A stretch of 42,857 nucleotides of DNA from Deltaproteobacteria bacterium (GTDB taxonomy: Bacteria > Desulfobacterota > Desulfovibrionia > Desulfovibrionales > Desulfovibrionaceae), in NCBI GenBank assembly GCA_031266055.1, contig JAISBT010000097.1, positions 1 through 42,857 on the forward strand, given 5' to 3'. The translations under genes were made by a program, and so were the position numbers. Below the pieces are notes generated by a model that saw nothing but the letters and a program-made list of their open reading frames with translations, made no database searches and was not told the DNA's origin. Below are positions 30,117 to 38,246 of the stretch, piece by piece. Within the stretch, counting starts at the first letter, position 1; every line of letters starts with the position of its first letter.

Positions 30117-31364
30117 ATGGGTATAGGCCCTTCCAGCAAAGAAACCACCCTGCATCATTTTCGCGATCCGCTCACCGAACTGCTCTGTCAGGACAAGAGC
30201 CTTGACTTTCTGGGCGTCCTTTTCCAGGGAACTCCGGAAAATTACGCCCACAAACAGTTTGTTGCCGGGCGCTCCGGGGTATACGCGGAAATGATGCGCG
30301 CCGACGGGGCAATTGTGGAAATCGACAGTTGGGGCAACAGCCATGTGGATTTCGCCGCGGCGATTCAGGCGTTGGGTGAAAGAAACATTCCGGTGGTCGG
30401 CTTGAGCTTTGTGGGTAATCAGGCGGCCTTTGTGGTCACGAATCAGTATATGGACTGCATTGTGGATTTCAACAAGACCAGCCTGGGCATTGAGACCTGC
30501 ATGGTGGGGCAGAACACGGTGGATGAACTGGATGCGCGCAAGGCCGTGGCGCTCCTCAAGCATAAAATATTCAAGAAATTTCCCCGCAAGGCCGATGCGC
30601 CCGTTACGGAGAAGATACTGCGCAAGCTGCGTCTGAATACTTACCGCATTCAGGAGGTACAGCTTGCCGGACGCACGGAAATTCAAGGGAAACGTTTATT
30701 GCTGGATCAGGGCGGACTGGATGAAATCGCCGCTCATTACCCGGAAATTGCGGCGATAAAACTCAGCCTGATCCAGCCTGGCGCCGATAATTTTTTTATC
30801 AACTCCATTCTGGATTTTTCTCCCCTGGCCGCGAAAGTGTCCGGATTCCCCGGAGAGGGCGTAAGCAACGTCCTCGACGGAGTGAAGGTGATGCTTACAG
30901 CCGTGGAAATAGGCGGCTTTCAGCCTGCCAATATCGGATCTTCCGAAGGCATGTTCAGGGAGAGAGTATGCCTGGGCCGCCGGGGAACCCCGGACAGCGG
31001 AGAAATCATCATCCATTGCGATGTGCTGCTGGCTGAAGGCGAAGGCCGTACCCGAACAGGCATTTTTGCGGCGCACCACGCCTGCGACGAACTGCTTCAG
31101 CGGGCGCGTTTTGCCGTGAAAGGCATGGACGCGGCCCTGGCCGTCCACAAGCAGGATTTTTACGATATCGCGCGTCCGGGGGGCTTGCGCGTCCTTGTGG
31201 TCAAACTGGTTTCCGGGCTGGGCTGCATGTACGACACGGCCTTCTTTCCAGATGAACCGGCGGGCTGCCTGGGCAGCAGGTCGGTTATGGAGCTTTCCAA
31301 CAATATCCAAATACCGCTGACGCCCAATGAATATCGCGACGGCATGCTCCATTCGCTGTGCTGA
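30117..31364 (+). CDS. PrdE-PrdD fusion, a circularly permuted PrdA paralogue
   Basis: The protein has 415 residues. Residues 1-165 align by eye with the C-terminal chain of PrdA: MGIGPSSKETTLHHFRDP against CCIGPATKEVTRHYFREP, then DFLGVLFQG, GAIVEIDSWGNSHVDFA and NQYMDCIVDFNK. Residues 175-415 align with the N-terminal chain: IQEVQLAGRTEIQG, GVSNVLDGVKVMLTAVE, IGSSEGMFRERVCLGRRGTP, and the end RDGMLHSLC, which matches RDGGIHALC at the PrdA cleavage site. The protein therefore starts and ends exactly where PrdA is cut. PrdE and PrdD are separate proteins in clostridia; here they are joined in E-D order. The N-terminal 150 residues of PrdA have no counterpart. Role unknown, presumably assembly or maturation of the reductase. 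RBS AGAGGTG precedes the ATG. Confidence 0.85.
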   Translation: MGIGPSSKETTLHHFRDPLTELLCQDKSLDFLGVLFQGTPENYAHKQFVAGRSGVYAEMMRADGAIVEIDSWGNSHVDFAAAIQALGERNIPVVGLSFVGNQAAFVVTNQYMDCIVDFNKTSLGIETCMVGQNTVDELDARKAVALLKHKIFKKFPRKADAPVTEKILRKLRLNTYRIQEVQLAGRTEIQGKRLLLDQGGLDEIAAHYPEIAAIKLSLIQPGADNFFINSILDFSPLAAKVSGFPGEGVSNVLDGVKVMLTAVEIGGFQPANIGSSEGMFRERVCLGRRGTPDSGEIIIHCDVLLAEGEGRTRTGIFAAHHACDELLQRARFAVKGMDAALAVHKQDFYDIARPGGLRVLVVKLVSGLGCMYDTAFFPDEPAGCLGSRSVMELSNNIQIPLTPNEYRDGMLHSLC

Positions 31365-31383
31365 AAGCCGCTTCCGCATAACT

Positions 31384-31416
31384 GGCGTCACGTCGTTTAA
31401 AAAATGACGTGACGCC
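31384..31416 (+). terminator. Hairpin terminator of the prd operon
   Basis: Perfect 11-bp stem GGCGTCACGTC (31384-31394) / GACGTGACGCC (31406-31416), A/T-rich loop, 20 bp after the prdED stop. No long T-tract follows. The rest of the 426-bp convergent gap to mlaF holds a (TG)24 tract and AT-rich DNA without a recognised gene. Confidence 0.6.
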
Positions 31417-31523
31417 CGGCTCTCACTCCGTCCGCAAAGTACAATAAAAGAGACGGCAGAACCGTTTTGGAAAGGCAAAACCCGCGCCGCTCCTGTCGGA
31501 GAGCGCGTTATGCGGCGGTGTTA

Positions 31524-31573
<50 letters not shown>

Positions 31574-31790
31574 AAAAATCAGGCCGGAGCGGTGAGGTTC
31601 CGCCCGGATCTTAATTTTTTTCCAGAGACGGAAAATTTTTTGCATCCGTATTTTCATGCCGCCGCCCGAAGGGGAAGGTTGGGGTCAGCAATGCCGGAAA
31701 CATGCGCAACAAGGCACACAGGCACTTTAACTATCCGATTGAAAAGCAAAAGGCAATAATTTTTTGATGGAGGAAATTTCCAGGAATGAA

Positions 31791-32585
31791 TCATGAAGTG
31801 GCTTCTATACCGCTCCGTCCGCGGACGCCGCTGAAGTATTCCCGTACCCAGGGGTTGTTCAGACGCAGCAGTTCCGCCAGGCTGCCCACCGCCAGAATGC
31901 GCTTTTCCGCCAGCACGGCCGTTCGGTCGCATACAGCATACAGGCTGTCAATGTCATGGGTAATCATAACCACGGTCAGCCCGAGGGCTTTACGCAAAGT
32001 GTTTATCAGGCTGTCAAAGGCGGCTGCGGCTATAGGATCCAACCCGGCCGTGGGCTCGTCCAGCAAGAGTATGGCCGGATCCATAGCCAGCGCTCTGGCC
32101 AGAGCGGCGCGTTTGCGCATACCGCCGGAAAGCTCGCTGGGGTATTTTTCTCCGCTGTCCGGCGGCAGACCCACAAGGCGCAGTTTCAGGCCCGCCACCT
32201 CGTCAAGCAGGGGCCGGGCGAATTTATAAAAAACACGCAGGGGCAGCTCTATATTTTCACGCACCGTCAACGAAGAAAAGAGCGCGCCATCCTGGAAAAG
32301 CACTCCCCAACGCCTTCTGGCGTTTTGCCAGGCCGCCGTGCTTGCGGCCAGGCTGAAATTTTTTTCAGCCCGCGTGAGGTTGATGCCCATAACGGTAACT
32401 TCACCGGCGCTCTGCTTGTTCAGACCGATAATCGTGCGCAAAAGCACTGATTTGCCCGAACCGGAACCGCCGATAAGCCCCAGGGCCTCACCTCTTTTTA
32501 TATCCAGATTCAAATTTTCATGTACGAGCGCGCTGCCGAAACTGTTGCGGATGCCCCGGAGGGATATGGCCAATTCCTCAGACAA
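31791..32585 (-). CDS. mlaF: MlaF-type ABC transporter ATPase (phospholipid transport)
   Basis: This is the ATP-binding subunit of a retrograde or anterograde phospholipid transporter between inner and outer membranes. The 264-residue protein has Walker A GGSGSGKS, Q-loop LFQDGALFSSLTVRENIELP, signature LSGGMRKRAALARALAMDP, Walker B ILLLDEPTAGLDPIA and the switch His in MITHD. The start is a TTG at 32585, two bases after the mlaE stop; no ATG is better placed. It is the last gene of a three-gene minus-strand operon. No MlaD/MCE gene follows within the window, which is unusual for the family. Confidence 0.9.
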   Translation of the reverse strand: MSEELAISLRGIRNSFGSALVHENLNLDIKRGEALGLIGGSGSGKSVLLRTIIGLNKQSAGEVTVMGINLTRAEKNFSLAASTAAWQNARRRWGVLFQDGALFSSLTVRENIELPLRVFYKFARPLLDEVAGLKLRLVGLPPDSGEKYPSELSGGMRKRAALARALAMDPAILLLDEPTAGLDPIAAAAFDSLINTLRKALGLTVVMITHDIDSLYAVCDRTAVLAEKRILAVGSLAELLRLNNPWVREYFSGVRGRSGIEATS

Positions 32586-32587
32586 AA

Positions 32588-33775
32588 TTATATCCCCACG
32601 GAAGTCAGGAACACGGCAAAGAATGCGTCCAGGGCAATGACCATAAAAATTGATTCCACCACCGAGCGGGTGGTCATACGGCCGACGGAATCCGCGCTTC
32701 TTCGGGCTTTAAATCCGTCAAAGCAGCCGATGCAGCCGATTATTGCGGCGAAAAAAGGCGCTTTGCCCAGGCCAATCGCAAAATGCTGCAGATTGAAGGC
32801 CCGCTGCAAGGCTTCAATGAACATGCCGGGAGTTATGTCCAAAGAAAACCACACCGCCACAAGTCCGCCCAGAAGCCCGCTGACGTCGGCCACCATTACC
32901 AGCATGGGGAGCGTAGCCACCAGAGCGGTCACGCGCGGCACAACCAGCATATGCATGGGATCCAGCCCTATGGAACGCATGGCGTCAATTTCCTGATTGG
33001 CTGCCATGGCGCCTATTTGCGCCGTGTACGAGGATCCGGATCTTCCGGCTACCAGAATGGCGGTCAGCAGCACGCCCATTTCGCGCATAATGGCGACCTC
33101 AAGCAGGTTCACCACAAAGATCTGCGCTCCAAAACCGGCCAGCTGGGAAGCGGCCATATAGGAAAGCACCATACCGATGAGAAAAGACAGCAAGGCCACA
33201 ATGGGTATGGCGTTTACCCCGGTTTGCTCCATGTTGTGGATTATGGATACCCAGCGCGCCTCCCCGGGCCGCGCTATATTTTTGCCCAAAACAACCAAAA
33301 ACCGCCCGAAAAAGCTCAGCCGCTCACCCGTGCCCACGGCCAGAGCGGTCATGCGCTCACCCAGACAATACAAAGGCAGGACATAGCGGGCATGCCGGGG
33401 TCGATCCGGGGGCGGAAGAACAAAAGTTTTGTCCCGCGCGGCATTGCTCTCTTGCGGCGGCAGGCATAAGGCCAGTATATCCAGATGGGCCTGATCCGTC
33501 TCCACAAGCGGAAGCGGCTCCCCCTTCCGGGGCAGCAAGCGGATTTTGTTGACCAGCATCGCTCCGGCGGTGTCCAGGGCCGTGACGCCACGCATATCCA
33601 TTGCCGCGACCAGGCGCGCATCCGGGAGTTGTTTGAACGATTCCGCCTGCTTACTGGAAGCGTTGAGGGTCGGAACAGTCCAACTGCCGCTCAAGAAGAG
33701 CAGGTGCCTTTCTCCGGCCAGGCGTATTTCAAGCCGTGGCGCGGCTTGGCGCAGTTGAGCAGGGGATGCGCTCAT
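32588..33775 (-). CDS. mlaE: MlaE-type permease with N-terminal STAS domain
   Basis: The 395-residue protein has an N-terminal STAS-like domain (about 1-115: LLFLSGSWTVPTLNAS, AAMDMRGVTALDTAGAML) fused to an MlaE permease (about 150-395). Permease hallmarks are NAIPIVALLSFLIGMVLSYM, REMGVLLTAILVAGRSGSSY, EIDAMRSIGLDPMHMLVVPR, and a C-terminal CFDGFKARRSADSVGRMTT. In enterobacteria the STAS protein MlaB is separate, so this is a MlaB-MlaE fusion seen in many deltaproteobacteria. It would form the membrane part of a lipid transporter with MlaF. It overlaps the upstream 92-residue gene by 4 bp. Confidence 0.9.
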   Translation of the reverse strand: MSASPAQLRQAAPRLEIRLAGERHLLFLSGSWTVPTLNASSKQAESFKQLPDARLVAAMDMRGVTALDTAGAMLVNKIRLLPRKGEPLPLVETDQAHLDILALCLPPQESNAARDKTFVLPPPDRPRHARYVLPLYCLGERMTALAVGTGERLSFFGRFLVVLGKNIARPGEARWVSIIHNMEQTGVNAIPIVALLSFLIGMVLSYMAASQLAGFGAQIFVVNLLEVAIMREMGVLLTAILVAGRSGSSYTAQIGAMAANQEIDAMRSIGLDPMHMLVVPRVTALVATLPMLVMVADVSGLLGGLVAVWFSLDITPGMFIEALQRAFNLQHFAIGLGKAPFFAAIIGCIGCFDGFKARRSADSVGRMTTRSVVESIFMVIALDAFFAVFLTSVGI

Positions 33776-34050
33776 TTCCCGTCGTCATACCATTGGTCTT
33801 CATATTCATCCTGCAAAACATACCGGCGAACCTGGATGGATTTGCACTCGTCCTGTTCCCGCACAAGCCCGGAAATTTCGATCTTGGCATTGATGTAATC
33901 CGCCAGGTCAAGGCCCATGCCTCTGGGGATAATAAGAAATTCCTCTCCCCCTTCATCCTGAAGTGCAATTCCGGCATCATCCCCGCCACTGTTTTTGGGC
34001 CGGGAAATAATGTATCCTCGTATGGTTTTAAGATTTTGCTGACTGATCAT
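33772..34050 (-). CDS. Small conserved hypothetical protein, first gene of the mla operon
   Basis: The protein has 92 residues, no signal peptide and no transmembrane helix. It is acidic with alternating hydrophobic residues (EEFLIIPRGMGLDLADYI, AKIEISGLVREQDECKSIQV), which would fit a small beta-barrel such as an OB-fold, but I do not recognise a family. The stop overlaps the start of mlaE by 4 bp, so it is translated together with the transporter. Upstream is about 200 bp of AT-rich and repeat DNA. Confidence 0.65.
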   Translation of the reverse strand: MISQQNLKTIRGYIISRPKNSGGDDAGIALQDEGGEEFLIIPRGMGLDLADYINAKIEISGLVREQDECKSIQVRRYVLQDEYEDQWYDDGK

Positions 34051-34162
34051 CGCGGATGCTTACCTGTAGCAAGGTGATTTAAGGTTGGTATATAATATGG
34101 CCATTTTTTACAAAAAAACGGATAAAAGCAAGTTATTTCAGCAAGGCGGACAAGCAAGCGAT

Positions 34163-34270
34163 AATTTCAAGCGCAAAATGCTCTACAGGTTTCCACATGG
34201 AAATCTGACGATCCTCCGCAGAGAAAAGTTTGCTTTTCAATGCGTATATCAGTAAGTGTGACATGGTACC
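34163..34270. repeat. Repeat mosaic covering the lysA 3' end
   Basis: Contains the element B right end TTCAAGCGCAAAATGCTCTA, the palindrome TTTCCACATGGAAA, a GATCCTCCGCAGAGAAAAG module shared with 12530-12560, and the element A end AAGTGTGACATGGTACC (34254-34270). The lysA stop and its last five codons lie inside the element A end. Confidence 0.7.
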
Positions 34271-35556
34271 AGCCGCAGCAGGTCTTCTTCCGTTTCGCGC
34301 CGGCGGATCAATTTTACGGCGCCGTCCGCCTCGATCAGTATTTCCGCCGGACGCACGCGCTGGTTGTAGGCTGAAGACATGGCATAGCAATAAGCGCCCG
34401 TATCCATAAAGCCCAAAATATCCTTGACGCGTATTTCCGGCAAAACCCGGCCGCGCGCCAAAATATCGCCGCTTTCACAAATATTGCCCGCAATGGTCTG
34501 CGCCATGGGCGTACGCCCGGCCTCCGGCGTTTCCCCCGGCCCGTCCGCCTCCCGGTATATTTCCACATCGTGAAAAGCGTCATAGAGCATGGGACGGGGC
34601 AGGATGTTAAAGCCGACATCCGTACAGGCAAAACGGACAGCGCCATTATTTTTAACGGCCTGCACCGTGCCCAGAAGCAGTCCGCTCTCGGCCGAAACAT
34701 AGCGGCCCGGCTCAATGATGAAGATCCCCGGATAGTTATTTTTCCGGCTCCAGTTCCGGAGCAGGCCGGTGAATTTTTCCCCCAGATCCGCCAGATCCAG
34801 GCGTTCTTCCCGTTCATATTTGTGGTAGGGTATGCCGAAGCCTCCGCCAAAATCTATAATTTCCAGTCCGCCTGCATATCCTGTATTTTCAACCAGATCC
34901 AGAAGCCGCTCCGCAGCCTGCAGAAAAGCGTCCGCCTGCATGAAAAGCGACCCCACATGCTGATTGACGCCCGCAAGTTCCAGGCTGTATTTTTTGCATA
35001 TTTCCAGAACCGTGGTGAAATCTTCCGGGTTTATGCCGAACTTGGTCTCCTTTCCGGCGGTGACCACTTTTTGGTGATGGCCGGCGCCAATGCCGGGGTT
35101 GATGCGCACCATCACCCTTGCGCCGCGCTGCGCTCCAGGCCGGACGCAGCATCCGAAACGCTCCAGTTGCGCAAGGGAATCCACGCTGACCACGCGGCTG
35201 CCTTTTTCCGCCCGGATTAGTTCTTCTCCGCTGACATTGTTGCAGACGTAAATAATTTCCTCTTTAGTGAAACCGGAGCTTTGAACTGCCAGGAGTTCGC
35301 CGGGACTCATGGAATCAACCAGCAGTCCTTCGGAACGGATGATGCGCAAAAGATGCGGATTGGCGTTGGCTTTGGCCGAAAAACAGGCTTTGAAGGAAGG
35401 CAGGCACACTAAATCGCGCATTTCAGCGGCGCGCAGACGCAAAATTTTTTCGTTATAAACATACAAAGGGGAACCAAAGCGGCGTATAAGCGCGCCGGGG
35501 CTGTGCCCGCCAAAAAAATTCTGCTGCTCGGTATAGCTTGAACGAATGTCGGACAT
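34249..35556 (-). CDS. lysA: Diaminopimelate decarboxylase
   Basis: LysA decarboxylates meso-diaminopimelate to L-lysine, using PLP on a fold-type III barrel. The 435-residue protein has the N-terminal RFGSPLYVYNEKILR, the PLP-lysine segment ACFSAKANANPHLLRII, INPGIGAGHHQKVVTAGKET, HVGSLFM, the IDFGGGFGIPY phosphate loop, EPGRYVSAESG, CESGDILARGR and the MDTGAYCYAMSSAYNQRVRP end. The C-terminal residues VPCHTY are encoded by an inserted element A end, so the native tail has been replaced. RBS AAGGAA lies about 8 nt upstream, and a sigma-70-like promoter lies 40-70 bp before the start. Confidence 0.94.
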   Translation of the reverse strand: MSDIRSSYTEQQNFFGGHSPGALIRRFGSPLYVYNEKILRLRAAEMRDLVCLPSFKACFSAKANANPHLLRIIRSEGLLVDSMSPGELLAVQSSGFTKEEIIYVCNNVSGEELIRAEKGSRVVSVDSLAQLERFGCCVRPGAQRGARVMVRINPGIGAGHHQKVVTAGKETKFGINPEDFTTVLEICKKYSLELAGVNQHVGSLFMQADAFLQAAERLLDLVENTGYAGGLEIIDFGGGFGIPYHKYEREERLDLADLGEKFTGLLRNWSRKNNYPGIFIIEPGRYVSAESGLLLGTVQAVKNNGAVRFACTDVGFNILPRPMLYDAFHDVEIYREADGPGETPEAGRTPMAQTIAGNICESGDILARGRVLPEIRVKDILGFMDTGAYCYAMSSAYNQRVRPAEILIEADGAVKLIRRRETEEDLLRLVPCHTY

Positions 35557-35594
35557 GAAATTTTTCCTTACCCTGCCTTGACGGAGGGAAGCTT

Positions 35595-35623
35595 AATTTA
35601 CTCCCGGCAGGAACGCGAGTCAA
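35595..35623 (-). promoter_or_regulatory. Sigma-70-like promoter of lysA
   Basis: On the minus strand, TTGACT (35623-35618), a 17-nt spacer, then TAAATT (35600-35595). Transcription would start about 32 bp before the lysA ATG at 35556. Confidence 0.55.
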
Positions 35624-35660
35624 CCGGGAACGGAAAATCGGGAATCCGCGCATATCGTTC

Positions 35661-35690
35661 TTGACATTATAGCCGCGCAGGCTTTATGTA
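35661..35690 (+). promoter_or_regulatory. Sigma-70-like promoter, possibly of a leaderless gene
   Basis: TTGACA at 35661-35666 and TATGTA at 35685-35690, spacer 18. The predicted start of transcription is at or next to the ATG at 35696. Confidence 0.4.
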
Positions 35691-35695
35691 CGGAC

Positions 35696-36103
35696 ATGGG
35701 CAAACTTTGCAGAAACTTCCGACAACGCGCCGGCTTTTTGCTGACGCTTCTGTTCTGTTTTTTATTGCTCCAGCCGGTACAGGGCTACCTTGCCCTGACC
35801 TGCGCCGCGGAGATGGCGCAGTCCGCCCGGCAGGATCAGCGCGTGAAGCTGCCGCGGAATACGCCCCAAAATACGCACAGCTGCGGCGCATCCGCAGCCG
35901 TTGACCTTGCGGATTCAGCGCCGGACGAGGCCCCCTGCGCCAGCCACCTGTGCTGCGCCGCTCCCGCCTTTGCCCCGGTTGTTTTACAATCTTCCGCAAG
36001 CTCGCCTGTCCAAACGGAACTGGTGAGCGTACACGACGACAAGATGCTTGCCGCCATGCCGCAAAATTCCCTCTTCCGACCTCCACGTCTCTACAGCATT
36101 TGA
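35696..36103 (+). CDS. Small secreted hypothetical protein upstream of cusCFBA
   Basis: The 135-residue protein has a clear signal peptide: basic start MGKLCRNFRQR, hydrophobic core GFLLTLLFCFLLLQPVQG, with likely cleavage soon after. The mature part is low in complexity, rich in Ala/Ser/Pro, with cysteines in THSCGAS and CASHLCCAAP and a VHDDKM segment. These residues could bind metal, and the position before a copper efflux operon fits, but this is a guess. I do not recognise a family. No ribosome binding site is visible; a promoter-like sequence placed right at the ATG suggests leaderless translation. Confidence 0.55.
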   Translation: MGKLCRNFRQRAGFLLTLLFCFLLLQPVQGYLALTCAAEMAQSARQDQRVKLPRNTPQNTHSCGASAAVDLADSAPDEAPCASHLCCAAPAFAPVVLQSSASSPVQTELVSVHDDKMLAAMPQNSLFRPPRLYSI

Positions 36104-36148
36104 CGCTTGAGGTGCGCCTTACGGCAGGCTTTCGGCCTGCCCGCATCC

Positions 36149-36400
36149 GGACATTTTACGCTTGAAATGCCTGCTTGACGGCGAGCAATGCCCGTCCGCA
36201 AGTATTTCGCGGCAGCGATTTGCGAATAAATCCTTGCCGGGCGTTTCGACGTTTCAAGGTTAAGATGCTCCGGCTCACCTCTTCCTCCACCTACATTACA
36301 AATCGGATTCCAGATAAAAATTGCGTTCTGTGATTTTTATCTGTCGGTTACGGCGGAAGCTTCAGGCGTACACGCCGTAAGTTCCACCGGATTGATGAAC
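36149..36400 (-). repeat. Element B and C variants before cusC
   Basis: CATTTTACGCTTGAAATG with a diverged element B (reverse) to about 36280, then an element C variant at about 36312-36345 whose arms, CAGATAAAAATTGC and GTGATTTTTATCTG, differ from the other copies but still pair, followed by the conserved CGGCGGAAGCTT. This fills the 325-bp gap before cusC; no gene is seen in it. Confidence 0.6.
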
Positions 36401-36428
36401 AAGCAATGACAGCTACAGGTGGTAAATC

Positions 36429-37829
36429 ATGTTTTGTCGGCTTTTTACAGAACGTTTATGGCTTCGCAATGTATCGGCGGCCTTGTTTGCGGCGTTTTTT
36501 TCAGCGGCCTGTTCTCTGGCGCCGGAATACACGCGGCCTGAGCTTCCTGTGCCTCCGGGCATTGTTGCCGGCGACAAGGCGGCGCGTTTGGAACCGGACT
36601 TGTATAAAGCGTCCGTTGGCGAATTTTTTCAGGATAAGCGTTTGCAGGCGCTTATTACGCTCGGCCTTGCCCGGAACCGGGATCTTAAAATAGCGGCTCT
36701 TGCGGTTCTGGAGGCCAAAAGCCGGTACAGGATACAGAGGGCGGAGAGCCTTCCGGAGATCGGGGCCGCGGCTTCCGGAGACTATAGAGGCGGTTTCGGC
36801 AAAACAACGGATAACAGCTACGAGGTGGCGGGCATGGCCGCTTTTGAGCTGGATTTATTCGGCCGGCTGAAGAGCTTGAACGAGGCGGCCCTGCAAAATT
36901 ATCTGGCTACAGAGGAAGCAGCGGCGGCAGCCAGAATTTCTCTGGTCGCCGGAATCGCGGAAAGTTATCTGGCTTCCTGTCTGGCGGAGGAATTGCTGCA
37001 ACTGAGCAAAAGAACCCGGCAGAGCAGGCGGGATTCATATGCCTTTATTGAGGCCAGGGTGGCTTCCGGTCAAGCCGGATGGCTGGATTTGGAACAGGCC
37101 CGCAGTATGCTTGAGTTTTCCGGGGCTTCCCAGGCCGAGGCCGAAAGGGAGCTTATCCGGGCGAATAATGCCCTGGCTTTGCTGCTCGGCCATTATGACA
37201 GCCGGGATTTGCCGAAGGCAACCCCGCTGGCGGAGCAGCGCCTGCTGCAACTGCCGGAGGGCGTGGCTTCCGGCGCGTTGCTGGCCCGGCCGGACGTGTT
37301 GCAGGCCGAACATGCGCTTATGGCCGCCAACGCGGATATAGGCGCGGCCAGAGCGGCTTTTTTCCCCACCATCAGCCTTACCGGAAGTTTGGGCTATATG
37401 AGCGGTGATTTAAACCAACTGGTAAGAGACGCCAGTTCTTTCTGGTCTTTTCTACCCGGCATAACTCTGCCGATTTTTTCAGGCGGCCGTAATAAAGCCG
37501 AACTGAATATGGCGGAAATCAGAAAGGAAAGTTCCATAGCGCAGTATGAAAAAACCATCCAGAACGCTTTCCGCGAAGTAGCGGACGCGCTCCTCAGCCG
37601 TGCCACCTTTGCCGAACAGGAAAAGGCCCAGGAACGCCTCCTGCGCGTACAGCGCCGGGTGCTTGAACTCGCGCGGGACAGCTACATAAACGGGGCGGTG
37701 AGCTACCTGGAAGTTTTGGAGGCCGAACGGGAAGTGTTTGAGGCGGAACGGACGCTGCTGGGCATACGCAGAGCCCGCCTGAGCAACGACATAGCCCTGT
37801 ACGCCGCCCTGGGCGGCGGTCTGGAATAG
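36429..37829 (+). CDS. cusC: Outer-membrane efflux lipoprotein, CusC type
   Basis: CusC is the trimeric outer-membrane channel of the Cu(I)/Ag(I) efflux pump. The 466-residue protein is a NodT-family outer-membrane factor with a lipobox ending at Cys28 (FFSAAC) followed by SLAPEYTRPELPVP. Two OEP repeats are visible: GLARNRDLKIAALAVLEAKS / AAFELDLFGRLKSLNEAALQ and LLARPDVLQAEHALMAANAD / FFPTISLTGSLGY. RBS AGGTGG lies about 6 nt upstream. It is the first gene of cusCFBA. The substrate is assigned from the neighbouring cusF and cusA, since outer-membrane factors alone are not specific. Confidence 0.92.
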   Translation: MFCRLFTERLWLRNVSAALFAAFFSAACSLAPEYTRPELPVPPGIVAGDKAARLEPDLYKASVGEFFQDKRLQALITLGLARNRDLKIAALAVLEAKSRYRIQRAESLPEIGAAASGDYRGGFGKTTDNSYEVAGMAAFELDLFGRLKSLNEAALQNYLATEEAAAAARISLVAGIAESYLASCLAEELLQLSKRTRQSRRDSYAFIEARVASGQAGWLDLEQARSMLEFSGASQAEAERELIRANNALALLLGHYDSRDLPKATPLAEQRLLQLPEGVASGALLARPDVLQAEHALMAANADIGAARAAFFPTISLTGSLGYMSGDLNQLVRDASSFWSFLPGITLPIFSGGRNKAELNMAEIRKESSIAQYEKTIQNAFREVADALLSRATFAEQEKAQERLLRVQRRVLELARDSYINGAVSYLEVLEAEREVFEAERTLLGIRRARLSNDIALYAALGGGLE

Positions 37830-37886
37830 CGCATTTTAACATTACTGAACAGCAATAATTGATCATTACAAACAGGAGAAACGGAC

Positions 37887-38246
37887 ATGAAAAAATCTTT
37901 TTTTGCGCAAGCGGCTTTGATTTTCGCGCTGGTTTCCATTCTTGGCGGCACGGCGGCTTTATCCATGGAGCACAGCGGGCACGGCCGCGCTGCGGCTGTT
38001 CCGGAGCAAAGCGCTCCGGGAAGCGGCCAGGTGTTCAGCGCCGCCGGCATTATTGAAAAAATCTCCGGCAATGCGCTGACCATCAGCCACGGAGCGGTTC
38101 CCGCCCTGAACTGGCCTTCCATGACCATGGTTTTTGTATTGGAAAGCGAGGATTTACTGGAGGGCGTCAAGGAGGGCGATAAAATCAGCTTTGATTTCAG
38201 GGCGCAGGGCAATAGCTTTATTATTGTAAACCTGGAGGCGTTATAA
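37887..38246 (+). CDS. cusF: Periplasmic copper/silver chaperone CusF
   Basis: CusF carries Cu(I)/Ag(I) in the periplasm to CusB. The 119-residue protein has a signal peptide (KKSFFAQAALIFALVSILGG), a His-rich linker (MEHSGHG) and the small OB-fold. The metal ligands of the family are visible in ISHGAVPALNWPSMTMVF: His, the pi-stacking Trp and two Met. The stop overlaps the cusB start by one base (TAATG). RBS AGGAGA is 8 nt upstream. The order C-F-B-A matches the enterobacterial operon. Confidence 0.93.
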   Translation: MKKSFFAQAALIFALVSILGGTAALSMEHSGHGRAAAVPEQSAPGSGQVFSAAGIIEKISGNALTISHGAVPALNWPSMTMVFVLESEDLLEGVKEGDKISFDFRAQGNSFIIVNLEAL

